From NCBI RefSeq assembly GCF_002368395.1, contig NZ_AP018254.1:2356001-2420000 (forward strand): 64,000 nt of DNA. The letters run 5' to 3'. The notes below the pieces were generated by a model. It worked only from the letters and a program-made list of their open reading frames with translations. It made no database searches and was not told the origin of the DNA. Position numbers and translations under genes: made by a program. This document shows, in pieces, positions 36,254-44,801 of the stretch; position 1 is the first letter of the stretch, and every line of letters starts with the position of its first letter. Source of the DNA: Calothrix sp. NIES-3974 (lineage in GTDB: Bacteria; Cyanobacteriota; Cyanobacteriia; Cyanobacteriales; Nostocaceae).

Positions 36254-36277
36254 TTTGAGGCAGAAATCAGCCTCAAA
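36254..36277. repeat. Hairpin repeat TTTGAGGC / GCCTCAAA, copy 2
   Basis: Same 8-bp stem as 28847-28870, with loop AGAAATCA. The shared flank (CTTAAACATTTTTGAGGCAG) shows that the two copies are paralogous repeats. Confidence 0.6.
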
Positions 36278-36406
36278 CCCATACAAGGAAAGGAAAATAC
36301 ACTACAGACCCCAAGATACTAAAATACGTTGAAAACAATGTCAAAGTCTTGCGGTGTATTCATCTGAGTAGTTTTTCTCTAAGTACTTGTCTCCTGTCTC
36401 CTTTTC

Positions 36407-36925
36407 CTAATACTCAACCAAGCTGATAATCGGTACATCCGGTAACTGCTTGCGTCCTTCCAAATCCCGCAATTCGATAATAAACCCGAATCCTAATAGC
36501 TCACAGCCCATATTTTGTACCAATTGAGCGGTCGCACTCGCAGTTCCCCCGGTGGCAATTAAATCATCTACGATTAATACTTTGCTACCACTTTCCAAGG
36601 CATCTTGATGTATTTCCAGTTTATCAGTACCATATTCTAACTCATATTCCACCGAATGTACTGCACCGGGTAATTTCCCTGGTTTTCGCACCGGAATAAA
36701 CCCAGCTTCTAATTGATAGGCTAGGGGTGTACCAAAAATAAAACCCCGTGATTCCATCCCAATCACGTAATCGACTTGAAAATTAGCTTCATCGCATTTT
36801 TGAGCCAACAAATCGATTGTGTATCGCAGTCCCTGGGGGTTGCGTAATAACGTGGTGACATCCCGAAAGAGAATACCTGGTTTAGGAAAATCCGGTATAT
36901 CACGAATCAGTGATTTTAAATCCAT
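36407..36925 (-). CDS. apt: Adenine phosphoribosyltransferase
   Basis: Purine salvage: adenine plus PRPP to AMP. 172 residues, normal length. PRPP-binding motif [14 protein letters not shown] (about 119-132), start [34 protein letters not shown] (about 52-65) and [18 protein letters not shown] flexible-loop region all match APRT. Cytoplasmic. No operon partner: the flanking genes are hundreds of bases away. Confidence 0.97.
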   Translation of the reverse strand: MDLKSLIRDIPDFPKPGILFRDVTTLLRNPQGLRYTIDLLAQKCDEANFQVDYVIGMESRGFIFGTPLAYQLEAGFIPVRKPGKLPGAVHSVEYELEYGTDKLEIHQDALESGSKVLIVDDLIATGGTASATAQLVQNMGCELLGFGFIIELRDLEGRKQLPDVPIISLVEY

Positions 36926-37364
36926 AGTTAGGTGGTATCGGTTGAATATAACATGGTTTGTAAAATTAGCTTAATCTAAAAAAAGCCCCGCTTCCTACTA
37001 GAAGTGAGGTACGGGTTGGTAAGCGCTTAAATAGGCATTTAGGAAAAACCTTACGTCTGTAATTTTTTGGGTTAATACCAATTTAATCTGAAGATGCATA
37101 GAAAGAACCCCACCCGAACCCTCCCCGTAGCAAGTTCCCGTAGGGTAATCGGGGAGGGACTGGATTTCTCCCTCTCCGTAGGTGAAGGAGTGGGTTCAAA
37201 TTATGTGCAACTTTACATTAAATTGGTATAAAACTATTTCCTACTCCCGACTCCCCATTCCCACCCTCACACTTCAGACTTTTTCCGCAACCCGACTGAT
37301 AAAAGGCTACTACCAACCTTTCCTCACCCATCAAAATTAATGTGGTTGAGTACTATTTACCCAA
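36926..37364. other. Intergenic region with an intact MITE (family B)
   Basis: Upstream of apt there is a short inverted AAAAGCCCCGCTTC / GAAGTGAGG stretch (36980-37010). The MITE at 37075-37229 is the main content. No gene is seen. Confidence 0.55.
37075..37229. mobile_element. Intact MITE, family B (ATACCAATTTAAT ends)
   Basis: 155 bp with 13-bp inverted ends ATACCAATTTAAT and ATTAAATTGGTAT. The interior is highly self-complementary (CCCTCCCCG / CGGGGAGGG). Reverse complement matches the segments flanking the two IS copies (44748-44801 with 46373-46465, and 49224-49282). A TA flanks the CCAATTT core on both sides, compatible with IS630/Tc1-type mobilisation. No coding capacity. Confidence 0.75.
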
Positions 37365-39509
37365 CTACGGACAACTGGGATGAATTCCCCCCTGGGTGCA
37401 AATGTAAGCGATTTGACGCTTATCTAGGTTTTTCACCTCACTAAAATCCACACCCTTGACAAGTGCTGATTTTGCTCCTGTTTGGGGTGTTTCCACAAAT
37501 TGTTCCGTGGGATTTTGATTACCGGGTGCGAGAATTGCTCCTTGAAAATCTGCTCCCCGTAAATTGGTTCGTTGTAAATCAGCTAAACTCAAATCGGCAT
37601 TACTGAGGTTAGCATTGCTTAAATTAGCACCTCGTAGTACGGCTCCGGTGAGACGGGTAGCGCTGAGGTTGGCACTACTGAGGTTAGTATGGTCAAGATA
37701 AGCACCACTTAAATCCGCTCCCAGCCAATCGGTTTTGGTTAAATTAGCGTGGGATAAAAAGGCACCAATGGCGATCGCTCGTCCTAATCTAGCTCCAAAT
37801 AATTCGGCTTCGTTTAATTTGGCTTCTCCCAGGTCCGCACCTGTCAAGCTGGCGTTTTCCAGGACGGCATTGCGTAAATCAGCACCAACTAATTGGGCAC
37901 TACTGAGGTTTGCGCCGATGAGTCGCGCACTGGCTAAGTTAGCTTTTTTCAGGTTAGCTCGACTGAGATCGCTTTTATTCAGGAGGACTCGACTGAGGTT
38001 TGCTTCTTGGAAGTTGGCTTGTTTGAGTTCAGCTTGACTTAAATCGGCAATCCAATCATCATAGGTATCGTAGCGACCATCGTTCCCCGGACCGCGAAAA
38101 CGACTACCTGGGAAATTGCCTTGGTTCAGTTGAGCGCCTTTAAAATTGACTCCCCATAAATCAATCCTTTCCAATACCAAGTTAAAGGATGTGTTGGGAT
38201 TAGTGCCAGTATTCGGTTGGGATAGATTGGTTTGACTGAGATCAACTTGGTGGAGTTTACCTCGATTCACTAGCAAAATTTGATTAATCGCTTGTTGATT
38301 AGCTTGTAATTGCTGGGCTTTTGCCGGATTGTTGGTTGCTAAGTCGTTGGTTAATAATTGGTTTTTACGCTTTAATTCTGGAATTGCCTCAATCCCGATA
38401 TTCACCAAGGATTGTTGGATAGTGCTGCGTAATACCGGATTAGTTTCCTGGAGGAGTAAATCGACTAAATACTTAGTTGCAGGGGGGTATTTTAACGTAC
38501 CCATCGCCATAATCGCTTGTTGTCGTTCCGCTAAATTTGTAGTCGCAGTCCCTTGGAGACGTTTTTCTAATTCCTGGAACTGCTGGCGATTACCCTGCTC
38601 CGTTGTCCGTTGGTTTTCTTGGGATTGAATATATATTTGAGTCCCAATCAAAGTTCCCAATACACCCACCATACTCACCAATGCGACTAGGAACAAAGTT
38701 AAACTGGGATTTTGTCGCATCCACTCCCAAACTTGACGACGGCGATCGCCAAGGGGAGAAATTACCACATCCGCGATCGCAGCTTCTTCTTCATGCTCAT
38801 TCCATTGGTCGGGTTGGGGTTTTCCAGCTCGTAAACTAGCGACACTGAAGGGTTTCGTTGCATCAATTGTATAGGTTCCCGCTATTCGGTCATGTAAGGC
38901 TCGTTTACTATCACGCCAACGGGGAAATCCCATCGATTCAGCTAACATTAGCACTGCCATCAAACCCGTAAATACACCGAGATTGGGGAAAAAGGGACTA
39001 TAACGCCATAATAAATAGGTGACAGATAAAGGTAAAGCCCAACGTCCCACACCTTCGCGGATGACAACAGCCAATAAACCAGGTGGTGTACCCCCATTGG
39101 TGACAACCCGCACACCAAACCAGCGTTTTGGTAAAGTACTACCCGTTTTCGCCAACAGGTATATTTGCCAACCAGTTAGGGATAGGGAAGCCAATGCTCC
39201 CACACTCCAAAAAAAGTTGGTTAACCAGGTGACATTACGAGTACCATAGTTAATAGGTAAAGCCAGGGGACGGGCAACTTCCCGTTCTACCAGGGACAAA
39301 ACCGGATTCAACGGTACACGTTCCACATCAGTTCGCGAATTCGCCAATACACCAATCCCAAAGGGAACTAGTCCACTAACAGTCACCAACGCGATTTCCG
39401 TCACCACCGCAGCTGCACGCCGAGTCATTAAGGGTAACATTTTCGGTTTGCCAGGTTCTTGGGAACGAATCGATTTATTCGTTGTTCTCCTCACAATCGG
39501 GGTCGTCAT
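37365..39509 (-). CDS. RDD-family membrane protein with HEAT-like and pentapeptide-repeat domains
   Basis: 714 residues. An N-terminal RDD-type membrane domain (about 25-210, with three or four helices; GSTLPKRWFGVRVV, RDSKRALHDRIAGTYTID), a further helix (about 268-290), a coiled and HEAT-like segment (about 300-400, AIMAMGTLKYPPATKYLVDL), then roughly fifty pentapeptide units of A(N/D)Lxx type (about 425-680, for example ANLSNANLSNADLSLADLQR) forming a right-handed beta-helix. The tail HPSCP ends it. The combination suggests a membrane-anchored cytoplasmic scaffold; function not established. Confidence 0.88.
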   Translation of the reverse strand: MTTPIVRRTTNKSIRSQEPGKPKMLPLMTRRAAAVVTEIALVTVSGLVPFGIGVLANSRTDVERVPLNPVLSLVEREVARPLALPINYGTRNVTWLTNFFWSVGALASLSLTGWQIYLLAKTGSTLPKRWFGVRVVTNGGTPPGLLAVVIREGVGRWALPLSVTYLLWRYSPFFPNLGVFTGLMAVLMLAESMGFPRWRDSKRALHDRIAGTYTIDATKPFSVASLRAGKPQPDQWNEHEEEAAIADVVISPLGDRRRQVWEWMRQNPSLTLFLVALVSMVGVLGTLIGTQIYIQSQENQRTTEQGNRQQFQELEKRLQGTATTNLAERQQAIMAMGTLKYPPATKYLVDLLLQETNPVLRSTIQQSLVNIGIEAIPELKRKNQLLTNDLATNNPAKAQQLQANQQAINQILLVNRGKLHQVDLSQTNLSQPNTGTNPNTSFNLVLERIDLWGVNFKGAQLNQGNFPGSRFRGPGNDGRYDTYDDWIADLSQAELKQANFQEANLSRVLLNKSDLSRANLKKANLASARLIGANLSSAQLVGADLRNAVLENASLTGADLGEAKLNEAELFGARLGRAIAIGAFLSHANLTKTDWLGADLSGAYLDHTNLSSANLSATRLTGAVLRGANLSNANLSNADLSLADLQRTNLRGADFQGAILAPGNQNPTEQFVETPQTGAKSALVKGVDFSEVKNLDKRQIAYICTQGGIHPSCP

Positions 39510-39566
39510 AGCACTCTTCTCTATACAATTTAATCGCTACGCCCAGGAGCGCACTAAAAAATTTAA

Positions 39567-39908
39567 CTATTGCTGATTTTGTTGATTTTGACCAGTATCT
39601 GATACAAAAAATTTGTATGCCAGGTAAGCCAATCCCAGCAACAGTGTCACACCAATTACCGACGCAATTAATTTGAGAACAGCCTGGAAGATGGCAAAAC
39701 CCAACACCATTCCCCCACCAATTACCCCTATTTTCGCCACCAATGGTAGATTCAAAAACCAACTGACAACAGCCCATAAACTTGCGATCGCTCCGTTAGC
39801 GGATGGGGAGGGGGGGACGATTTGCTGGGACTGCGCAACCACCAGCGCAGACGACGATTCTAGCTCATTAAGACTTCGTTGCAAATCATCTTCAGGTTGA
39901 CGTTCCAT
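39567..39908 (-). CDS. Small membrane protein of unknown function
   Basis: 113 residues. A polar N-terminus with Ser/Pro-rich stretch (20-45) is followed by two membrane segments (about 43-75 and 79-103: VAKIGVIGGGMVLGFAIFQA, ASVIGVTLLLGLAYLAYKF) and a Gln/Asn tail (NQQNQQ). It starts 399 bp upstream of the RDD gene in the same direction and ends 57 bp before it, so they are likely one transcript. The family is conserved only in cyanobacteria as far as I can judge. Confidence 0.7.
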   Translation of the reverse strand: MERQPEDDLQRSLNELESSSALVVAQSQQIVPPSPSANGAIASLWAVVSWFLNLPLVAKIGVIGGGMVLGFAIFQAVLKLIASVIGVTLLLGLAYLAYKFFVSDTGQNQQNQQ

Positions 39909-40131
39909 TGATAATCTTTTCCTCAGTGTGGCTGTGCATTTAAAAACAAATCAGGATTTCTGATTAGACATTTCCCATCCGCAATCATTGTGTATGGGAT
40001 TGTATCTAGTTATGTGTGTAGTAAAGCACCTCAAACCGAGAAAACTATAACGCGTCTGGCTGCAACTTCCAAGGGTAAATCATCAACATCTCGGAACAAA
40101 AAATTATCAAATCTATCTATAGGATTAACCG

Positions 40132-40605
40132 ATGACAACTCAAACCAGCCTTACCAATGTTACTAATTATCTCCCAATGAACAAACATATCCGCTTAATT
40201 GGTGTTTCCGTCGGGTTGGCAATAAGTTTATTACTTATGCAAATTAACACAGCCCAAGCCCAAAAGGTGTCAATTAGCCGTAATTTTCAACCAAATCCGT
40301 TAACTTTAACAGGGACATCAGGCGGTGCAGTCAGAAGTAATTGCGGTAACTTGGCGGCTACTCCTAATCATATAATCGAAATCAAAGAACCACTACGTTT
40401 GAATTTTTCGGTAGCTGGTGCTGGTGAACCCACATTGTTAATTGAAGGTCCTGCTGGTCGTTTTTGTTCCCTCTCCGATAGCTATTCGGGAGGAAAATCA
40501 GAAATTTCTGGGTACTGGATACCCGGTGATTATACAGTTCATGTTGGCCAAAGTTCCCAATCCCGAAGTAATTATACTCTATCGATCTCCCAACCAAAAA
40601 AGTAA
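40132..40605 (+). CDS. Secreted protein of unknown function
   Basis: 157 residues; an internal ATG at 40177 (MNKHIRLIGVSVGLAISLLL) begins an ordinary signal peptide and is the better start, giving 142 residues with cleavage after AQA. The mature part is beta-rich with two cysteines (SNCGNLA, RFCSLSD) able to form a disulfide, and ends IPGDYTVHVGQSSQSRSNYT, a pattern of bacterial pre-peptidase C-terminal-like or Ig-like domains. No neighbours suggest a function. Confidence 0.7.
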   Translation: MTTQTSLTNVTNYLPMNKHIRLIGVSVGLAISLLLMQINTAQAQKVSISRNFQPNPLTLTGTSGGAVRSNCGNLAATPNHIIEIKEPLRLNFSVAGAGEPTLLIEGPAGRFCSLSDSYSGGKSEISGYWIPGDYTVHVGQSSQSRSNYTLSISQPKK

Positions 40606-40761
40606 GTAGCCGTAACCCGGCAAATGATTATGTGATTCGGGTAATTCGTTTGTTTGAAGTTTTACGCTTTGATATTTGGCAGTACGTAAAGTAACGTGAG
40701 CAGACAGAATACGGTTGTCAGGTGGGGAAATTAATCGATCACAAATACCCGGAAATACCCA

Positions 40762-40816
40762 GTAGAGACGACCCGTCGGGTCGTCTCTACATCTGTTTGT
40801 GGTCGGGTCGTCTCTA
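40762..40816. repeat. GACGACCC palindrome (P1) plus an extra half site
   Basis: 40762-40790 is GTAGAGACGACCC-GTC-GGGTCGTCTCTAC, fully palindromic. A second right half GGGTCGTCTCTAC follows at 40804-40816. It lies between convergent genes. Confidence 0.8.
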
Positions 40817-40820
40817 CTCC

Positions 40821-41204
40821 CTATTCTCCATCACCTTCCGACAATACCTGGGTTTGAACTTCCACCGCAGCCACATCAATAGTACCTTCGGGGGCTATCC
40901 GTGTAAATTTACCACCATCGACAGTCAAATGTTCGCCACAATTAGGACATTGGATATTGCTGTGATTCAGTCCCATAAATTCAAAACCACACACAGGACA
41001 CTGACTCGTCACCAAATTGCGTTGTAACCACCAGCGTAATCCCAAAAAAGCCACCACCGGAGCGATCGCCATAATCCCAATGATCACTATAATTGAGTTA
41101 ACAAGCCATCCCAAACCGATTGACCCTAAAAACCAAGCAATAATCAGTAAGGTTAACCAAGGACGTAAATTGGCAAGGTAAAACTGGAAATTGTTAAGAT
41201 TCAT
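40821..41204 (-). CDS. Membrane protein with C-terminal zinc-ribbon-like domain
   Basis: 127 residues. Two membrane helices (about 15-38 and 34-58, WLTLLIIAWFLGSIGLGWLV, IIVIIGIMAIAPVVAFLGL) precede a rubredoxin-like CPVCGFEF...IQCPNCGEH pair (Cys69, Cys72, Cys85, Cys88), likely a structural zinc site. The C-terminal 30 residues are acidic. A conserved cyanobacterial hypothetical by appearance; no function known. Confidence 0.75.
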   Translation of the reverse strand: MNLNNFQFYLANLRPWLTLLIIAWFLGSIGLGWLVNSIIVIIGIMAIAPVVAFLGLRWWLQRNLVTSQCPVCGFEFMGLNHSNIQCPNCGEHLTVDGGKFTRIAPEGTIDVAAVEVQTQVLSEGDGE

Positions 41205-41301
41205 TTGTTATATTTCATCCGCTTCTCCTACTAGGATAGCTATTTTCACTGTTGGTGTTGAACATCTTCTGGGGGAAATGGCAGATTTTTCTACGCGGAA
41301 A

Positions 41302-41328
41302 GAGACAGACGCTGATATATCGCGTCTC
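41302..41328. repeat. GACGCGATAT-type palindrome (P2), degenerate
   Basis: GAGACAGACGCTGATATATC and GCGTCTC, immediately downstream of the protease stop codon and its heptamer patch (41331-41425). Confidence 0.55.
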
Positions 41329-41334
41329 TATTCC

Positions 41335-42738
41335 CTACTCCCTACTCCCTGTATTCATGTAGTGCAGTTTCTCTTTGAGAATAACAGAGACTTTCTCCCA
41401 CTCCCTACTCCCGACTCCCTGTATCAATTGGGATTGGGCAAAATCCTGATTGCTCAAAATCGCGATCGCTTTTGTATAGATTGGGTCTAATTGACTACCT
41501 CGCCAATCGGGATTAGCTGCGATTTGCCGCATTTGTGCTTCGCTAATATCGATTCTGACATCGGGGATAATGCCTTTCTGGTTAATATCCCGACCCCTAG
41601 GTGTGTAGTAACGGGAAGTTGTAATGGCGACACTAGAACCATCCGCAAGTCGATAGACAGATTGAACCAAAGCTTTACCAAAACTGGGAGAACCAATGAC
41701 GATTGCCCGTTTATTATCCTGTAAAGCACCTGCTAAAATTTCACTGGCACTAGCCGAACCATTATCAATCAAAACCGCTAAGGGTAAATCCGTTAAAGCG
41801 CGCTGATTGGCTCTGGCATGAATACTCATTCCCCGTCGATCTAAAGTCTTGACTATTGTTCCCTCGTTCATGAACATTTGGGCGATTTCAATGCTGGAGT
41901 ACAATAAACCACCGGGATTACCCCGCAAATCCAACACAAAACTATCAACCCGTTGATTAGTCAAATTTTGAATTGCTCGTCGAGTTTGTTCGCTACTTCT
42001 GGCTGTAAACGAATCTAAACGAATAAACCCAACCCGCTTATCTCCCTCTTGCTTCACCTGATAGGTGACACTGGGAACTTCAATGGCAGCACGTACTAAC
42101 TGCAAATTCACCACATTTTGTCCGTTGCGCGCCACCCGTAATCGAACAGGAGTACCAACCCGACCACGAATTAACTGGGAAGCATCTTTGATGTCTAAAC
42201 CTTGAGTTGACCTACCATCAATTGCCAAAATGCGATCGCCAACTCGTAAACCAGCCCTCAAAGCCGGAGAATTAGCAATCACCTCCATAATGGTCAATTG
42301 ATTGCTTTGGGAATCCAACCTCATTCTAATCCCAATTCCAGAAATTTCCCCCGCAGTCTGATTAAAAAGTGCTTCACTTTGTTTCGGGTCAAGAAATCTC
42401 GTATATTCGTCACCCAAAGACTTTAAAACCCGGCGAATTTCTGCGTAAGCCTGTTCTTTGGAAGTAAAATTTCTACTCAATAACTGCCGACGCACCGCCA
42501 ACCAATCCTGTTGGTTAAAGGTTCCATCCACAAATTCCTGATTTACCAGTTGCCATACCTTATCTACGATTGCTCTGGGAGTATCCTGGGCAGCAAAAAC
42601 GGAACGTGAAGATAAACCGACACCAAAGGATAGGGTTGCTAGGGTGACAATCGCTGCCAATCGCTTGTTTTTGAGTAGTAAATTCCCAATATCAGTGATT
42701 TTTTTTACTGGTAGGTTAATTTTTGTCGATCGCTTCAT
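41335..42738 (-). CDS. Carboxyl-terminal processing protease (S41 family)
   Basis: 467 residues. Signal segment (about 24-50, LAAIVTLATLSFGVGLSSRS, cleavage after VFA), helical domain, PDZ domain (about 125-215, GIGIRMR and RAGLRVGDRILAIDG) and catalytic core with Ser330 in NGSASASE and Lys355 in SFGKALVQ. Acts in the lumen or periplasm; homologue CtpA matures photosystem II D1, while CtpB and CtpC are less defined, and I cannot say which this is. The last about 25 residues (LIQGVGSREWEKV... NTGSRE) are encoded by GGGAGTCGGGAGTAGGG heptamer repeats and so are not ancestral. Confidence 0.93.
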   Translation of the reverse strand: MKRSTKINLPVKKITDIGNLLLKNKRLAAIVTLATLSFGVGLSSRSVFAAQDTPRAIVDKVWQLVNQEFVDGTFNQQDWLAVRRQLLSRNFTSKEQAYAEIRRVLKSLGDEYTRFLDPKQSEALFNQTAGEISGIGIRMRLDSQSNQLTIMEVIANSPALRAGLRVGDRILAIDGRSTQGLDIKDASQLIRGRVGTPVRLRVARNGQNVVNLQLVRAAIEVPSVTYQVKQEGDKRVGFIRLDSFTARSSEQTRRAIQNLTNQRVDSFVLDLRGNPGGLLYSSIEIAQMFMNEGTIVKTLDRRGMSIHARANQRALTDLPLAVLIDNGSASASEILAGALQDNKRAIVIGSPSFGKALVQSVYRLADGSSVAITTSRYYTPRGRDINQKGIIPDVRIDISEAQMRQIAANPDWRGSQLDPIYTKAIAILSNQDFAQSQLIQGVGSREWEKVSVILKEKLHYMNTGSRE

Positions 42739-43213
42739 CTAGGTCAACTCTCAATTTTATGTTGAGGTAAGCAAAATAAGTTTCTATTGTGAAATCAGAA
42801 TTCTGGACGTAAACCTCCCTAAACAACCTTTCGACGAGAAAATTTTGGCAGGATGCAACTTTTAACCCATATATCTCTTCAATCAGACTAAAGATAATTT
42901 AACAAGCTTCCTGCACTTACTACTAATGGCTTGCGTCACTTCTTTTTGTGACTTTAGTCATATTCTGGGGACAAGGAGACAAAATACAGGAAGGAGATAA
43001 ATAATTAAGTTATCGTAATCCGATTTAGGTAGTCAAAAATAGCGTGCCGTTGACCCGTCATCAACCCTACATGTAAGATGTCACAAATCCCGCTCGGACT
43101 GCGGTAATTGATTACTGATTTCCCCAGTACCCGAATGCACCCAAAAGCTCCCCTCCTGTCTCCTGTATCCTATATCCTGTATTCTCAAAACATTAAAATC
43201 AAAGGGAAAAAAA
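42739..43213. other. Intergenic region between divergent protease and argJ genes
   Basis: Holds MITE-like repeat C copy 2 (43011-43106) and a CTGTCTCCTGTATCCTATAT tandem (43156-43180) found in many short forms in the window. No gene or clear promoter was identified. Confidence 0.45.
43011..43106. repeat. MITE-like repeat family C, copy 2
   Basis: Ends TATCGTAATCCGA and CTCGGACTGCGGTA. It shares CAACCCTACATGTAAGATGT and CGCTCGGACTGC with 10844-10971 but lacks about 30 bp of its centre. Confidence 0.5.
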
Positions 43214-44518
43214 ATGACAGAGTGGCAGGTAATTTCTGGGGGTGTGACTGCACCGCGAGGATTTCGAGCAGCTGGGGTGACTGCGGGACTCAAACCTTCG
43301 GGTTTACCAGATTTAGCCTTGATTGTTTCCGATGTGGATGCGATCGCGGCGGGTGTGTTTACAACTAGTCATGTTTGTGCAGCCTGTATTGATTATTGTA
43401 AGGAAATTTTACGCAGTCATCAAAGTGTGCGGGCTATTCTTTGTAATGCGGGACAAGCGAATGCGGCTACGGGAAAAACTGGGATGGATAATGCCCGTGA
43501 ATCTGCCCAGTTACTAGCTAATGAGTTAAATATATCACCCAATCAGGTACTATTGGCATCAACGGGGGTAATTGGTCAACAAATCAAAATGGCGGCAATG
43601 CGTACAGGTATTCCCCAGGTGGTAGCAGCGTTATCTCCCACTGGTGCGGAGAGTGCAGAACGGGCCATAATTACCACGGATTTGGTGACAAAATCCATTG
43701 CCTTGGAAACCACCATCGGCGATCGCACTGTCAGAATTGGAGGCATGGCTAAGGGTTCAGGAATGATTCACCCCAATATGGCCACCATGTTAGCCTTTGT
43801 CACCTGTGACGCAGCCGTTTCTCCCCACCTCTGGCAACAAATGGTCACAGAAGCTGCGGATAAAAGTTTCAATGCCATCACCGTTGATGGGGATACTAGT
43901 ACAAATGACTGTCTAATTGCCCTGGCAAATGGGGAATCCCGTGCCCATGCTATCACCGAAAAAGGGCCAGAAGCCGATCGACTTGCGGGAATGTTGACCG
44001 CCGTTTGTCAACACCTAGCCAAAGCGATCGCCCGTGATGGGGAGGGTGCTACTTGCTTAATAGAAGTTCGAGTTAATGGCGCTCCTAGCGAACTGGGTGC
44101 GCGTCAAGTTGCGAAAGCGATCGCGGGTTCATCTTTGGTTAAATCTGCTATCTTTGGTCGTGACCCGAATTGGGGCAGAATTGCAGCAGCAGCCGGTCGG
44201 GCAGGTGTCCCCTTTGACCAAAATAATCTCCGTATTCAACTGGGTGATTTTCTCTTAATGGAACACGGTCAACCTTTATCCTTTGACCGCAGTGCAGCTA
44301 GTGAATATTTAAAAAATGCTGCGGACGCTTACCCAGGTGGGATGACGGCAAATAGTGGCAGTAAGGATTTGGCAGACAAGCCGACTAAAATCCACCAAAG
44401 CCTTGATAAACCCGTGGTAATTACGGTTGATTTGGGGGCTGGTCACGACTGTGGCGTGGCGTGGGGATGTGATTTAAGTTACGATTACGTCAAAATTAAT
44501 GCGGAATATACAACCTAA
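43214..44518 (+). CDS. argJ: Bifunctional glutamate N-acetyltransferase / ornithine acetyltransferase
   Basis: Transfers the acetyl group from N-acetylornithine to glutamate, closing the arginine-synthesis cycle; may also use acetyl-CoA. 434 residues, normal. The autoproteolytic site is MAKGSGMIHPNMATMLAF with nucleophile Thr191, which cleaves the chain into alpha and beta subunits. Further blocks: LCNAGQANAATG (about 77-88), STGVIGQQI and DGDTSTNDC. It is cytoplasmic. Start at the ATG following a purine-rich leader (AAGGGAAAAAAAATG). No other arg genes adjoin. Confidence 0.97.
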   Translation: MTEWQVISGGVTAPRGFRAAGVTAGLKPSGLPDLALIVSDVDAIAAGVFTTSHVCAACIDYCKEILRSHQSVRAILCNAGQANAATGKTGMDNARESAQLLANELNISPNQVLLASTGVIGQQIKMAAMRTGIPQVVAALSPTGAESAERAIITTDLVTKSIALETTIGDRTVRIGGMAKGSGMIHPNMATMLAFVTCDAAVSPHLWQQMVTEAADKSFNAITVDGDTSTNDCLIALANGESRAHAITEKGPEADRLAGMLTAVCQHLAKAIARDGEGATCLIEVRVNGAPSELGARQVAKAIAGSSLVKSAIFGRDPNWGRIAAAAGRAGVPFDQNNLRIQLGDFLLMEHGQPLSFDRSAASEYLKNAADAYPGGMTANSGSKDLADKPTKIHQSLDKPVVITVDLGAGHDCGVAWGCDLSYDYVKINAEYTT

Positions 44519-44747
44519 TACAATTTTGGATTTTAGATTTTGGATTTTGAAACATAGCACAACGAAAAAACCTTAGAGGTTGTTGGTCAAGTATTAATTA
44601 TCACTATTTTGACTATCGTTCTGACTCTGGACATGGGGTTATAAAGCTGATTTTTCCTTCGAGAGTACAGACGCGACATGTCGCGTCTCTTCCTATTCCC
44701 AAAAACGATAATTCAAGCATTACAATCGACTTTTAAAAAATCCTCTT
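44519..44747. other. argJ downstream region
   Basis: Starts with a TTTTGGAT/TTTTAGAT patch and holds a P2 palindrome (44669-44688, AGACGCGACATGTCGCGTCT). No gene is seen. Confidence 0.5.
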
Positions 44748-44801
44748 ATACCAATTTAATGTAAAGTTGCACATAATTTGAACCCACTCCTTCACCTACG
44801 G

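Larger units (their letters stand above)
36049..36406. other. Intergenic region between two reverse genes, repeats only
   Basis: Contains a P1 palindrome (36170-36197) and hairpin repeat copy 2 (36254-36277). A region GGATTTCTCACAAATCCCTC (36131-36150) occurs elsewhere in the window in similar form (about 49367). No gene is seen. Confidence 0.5.
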
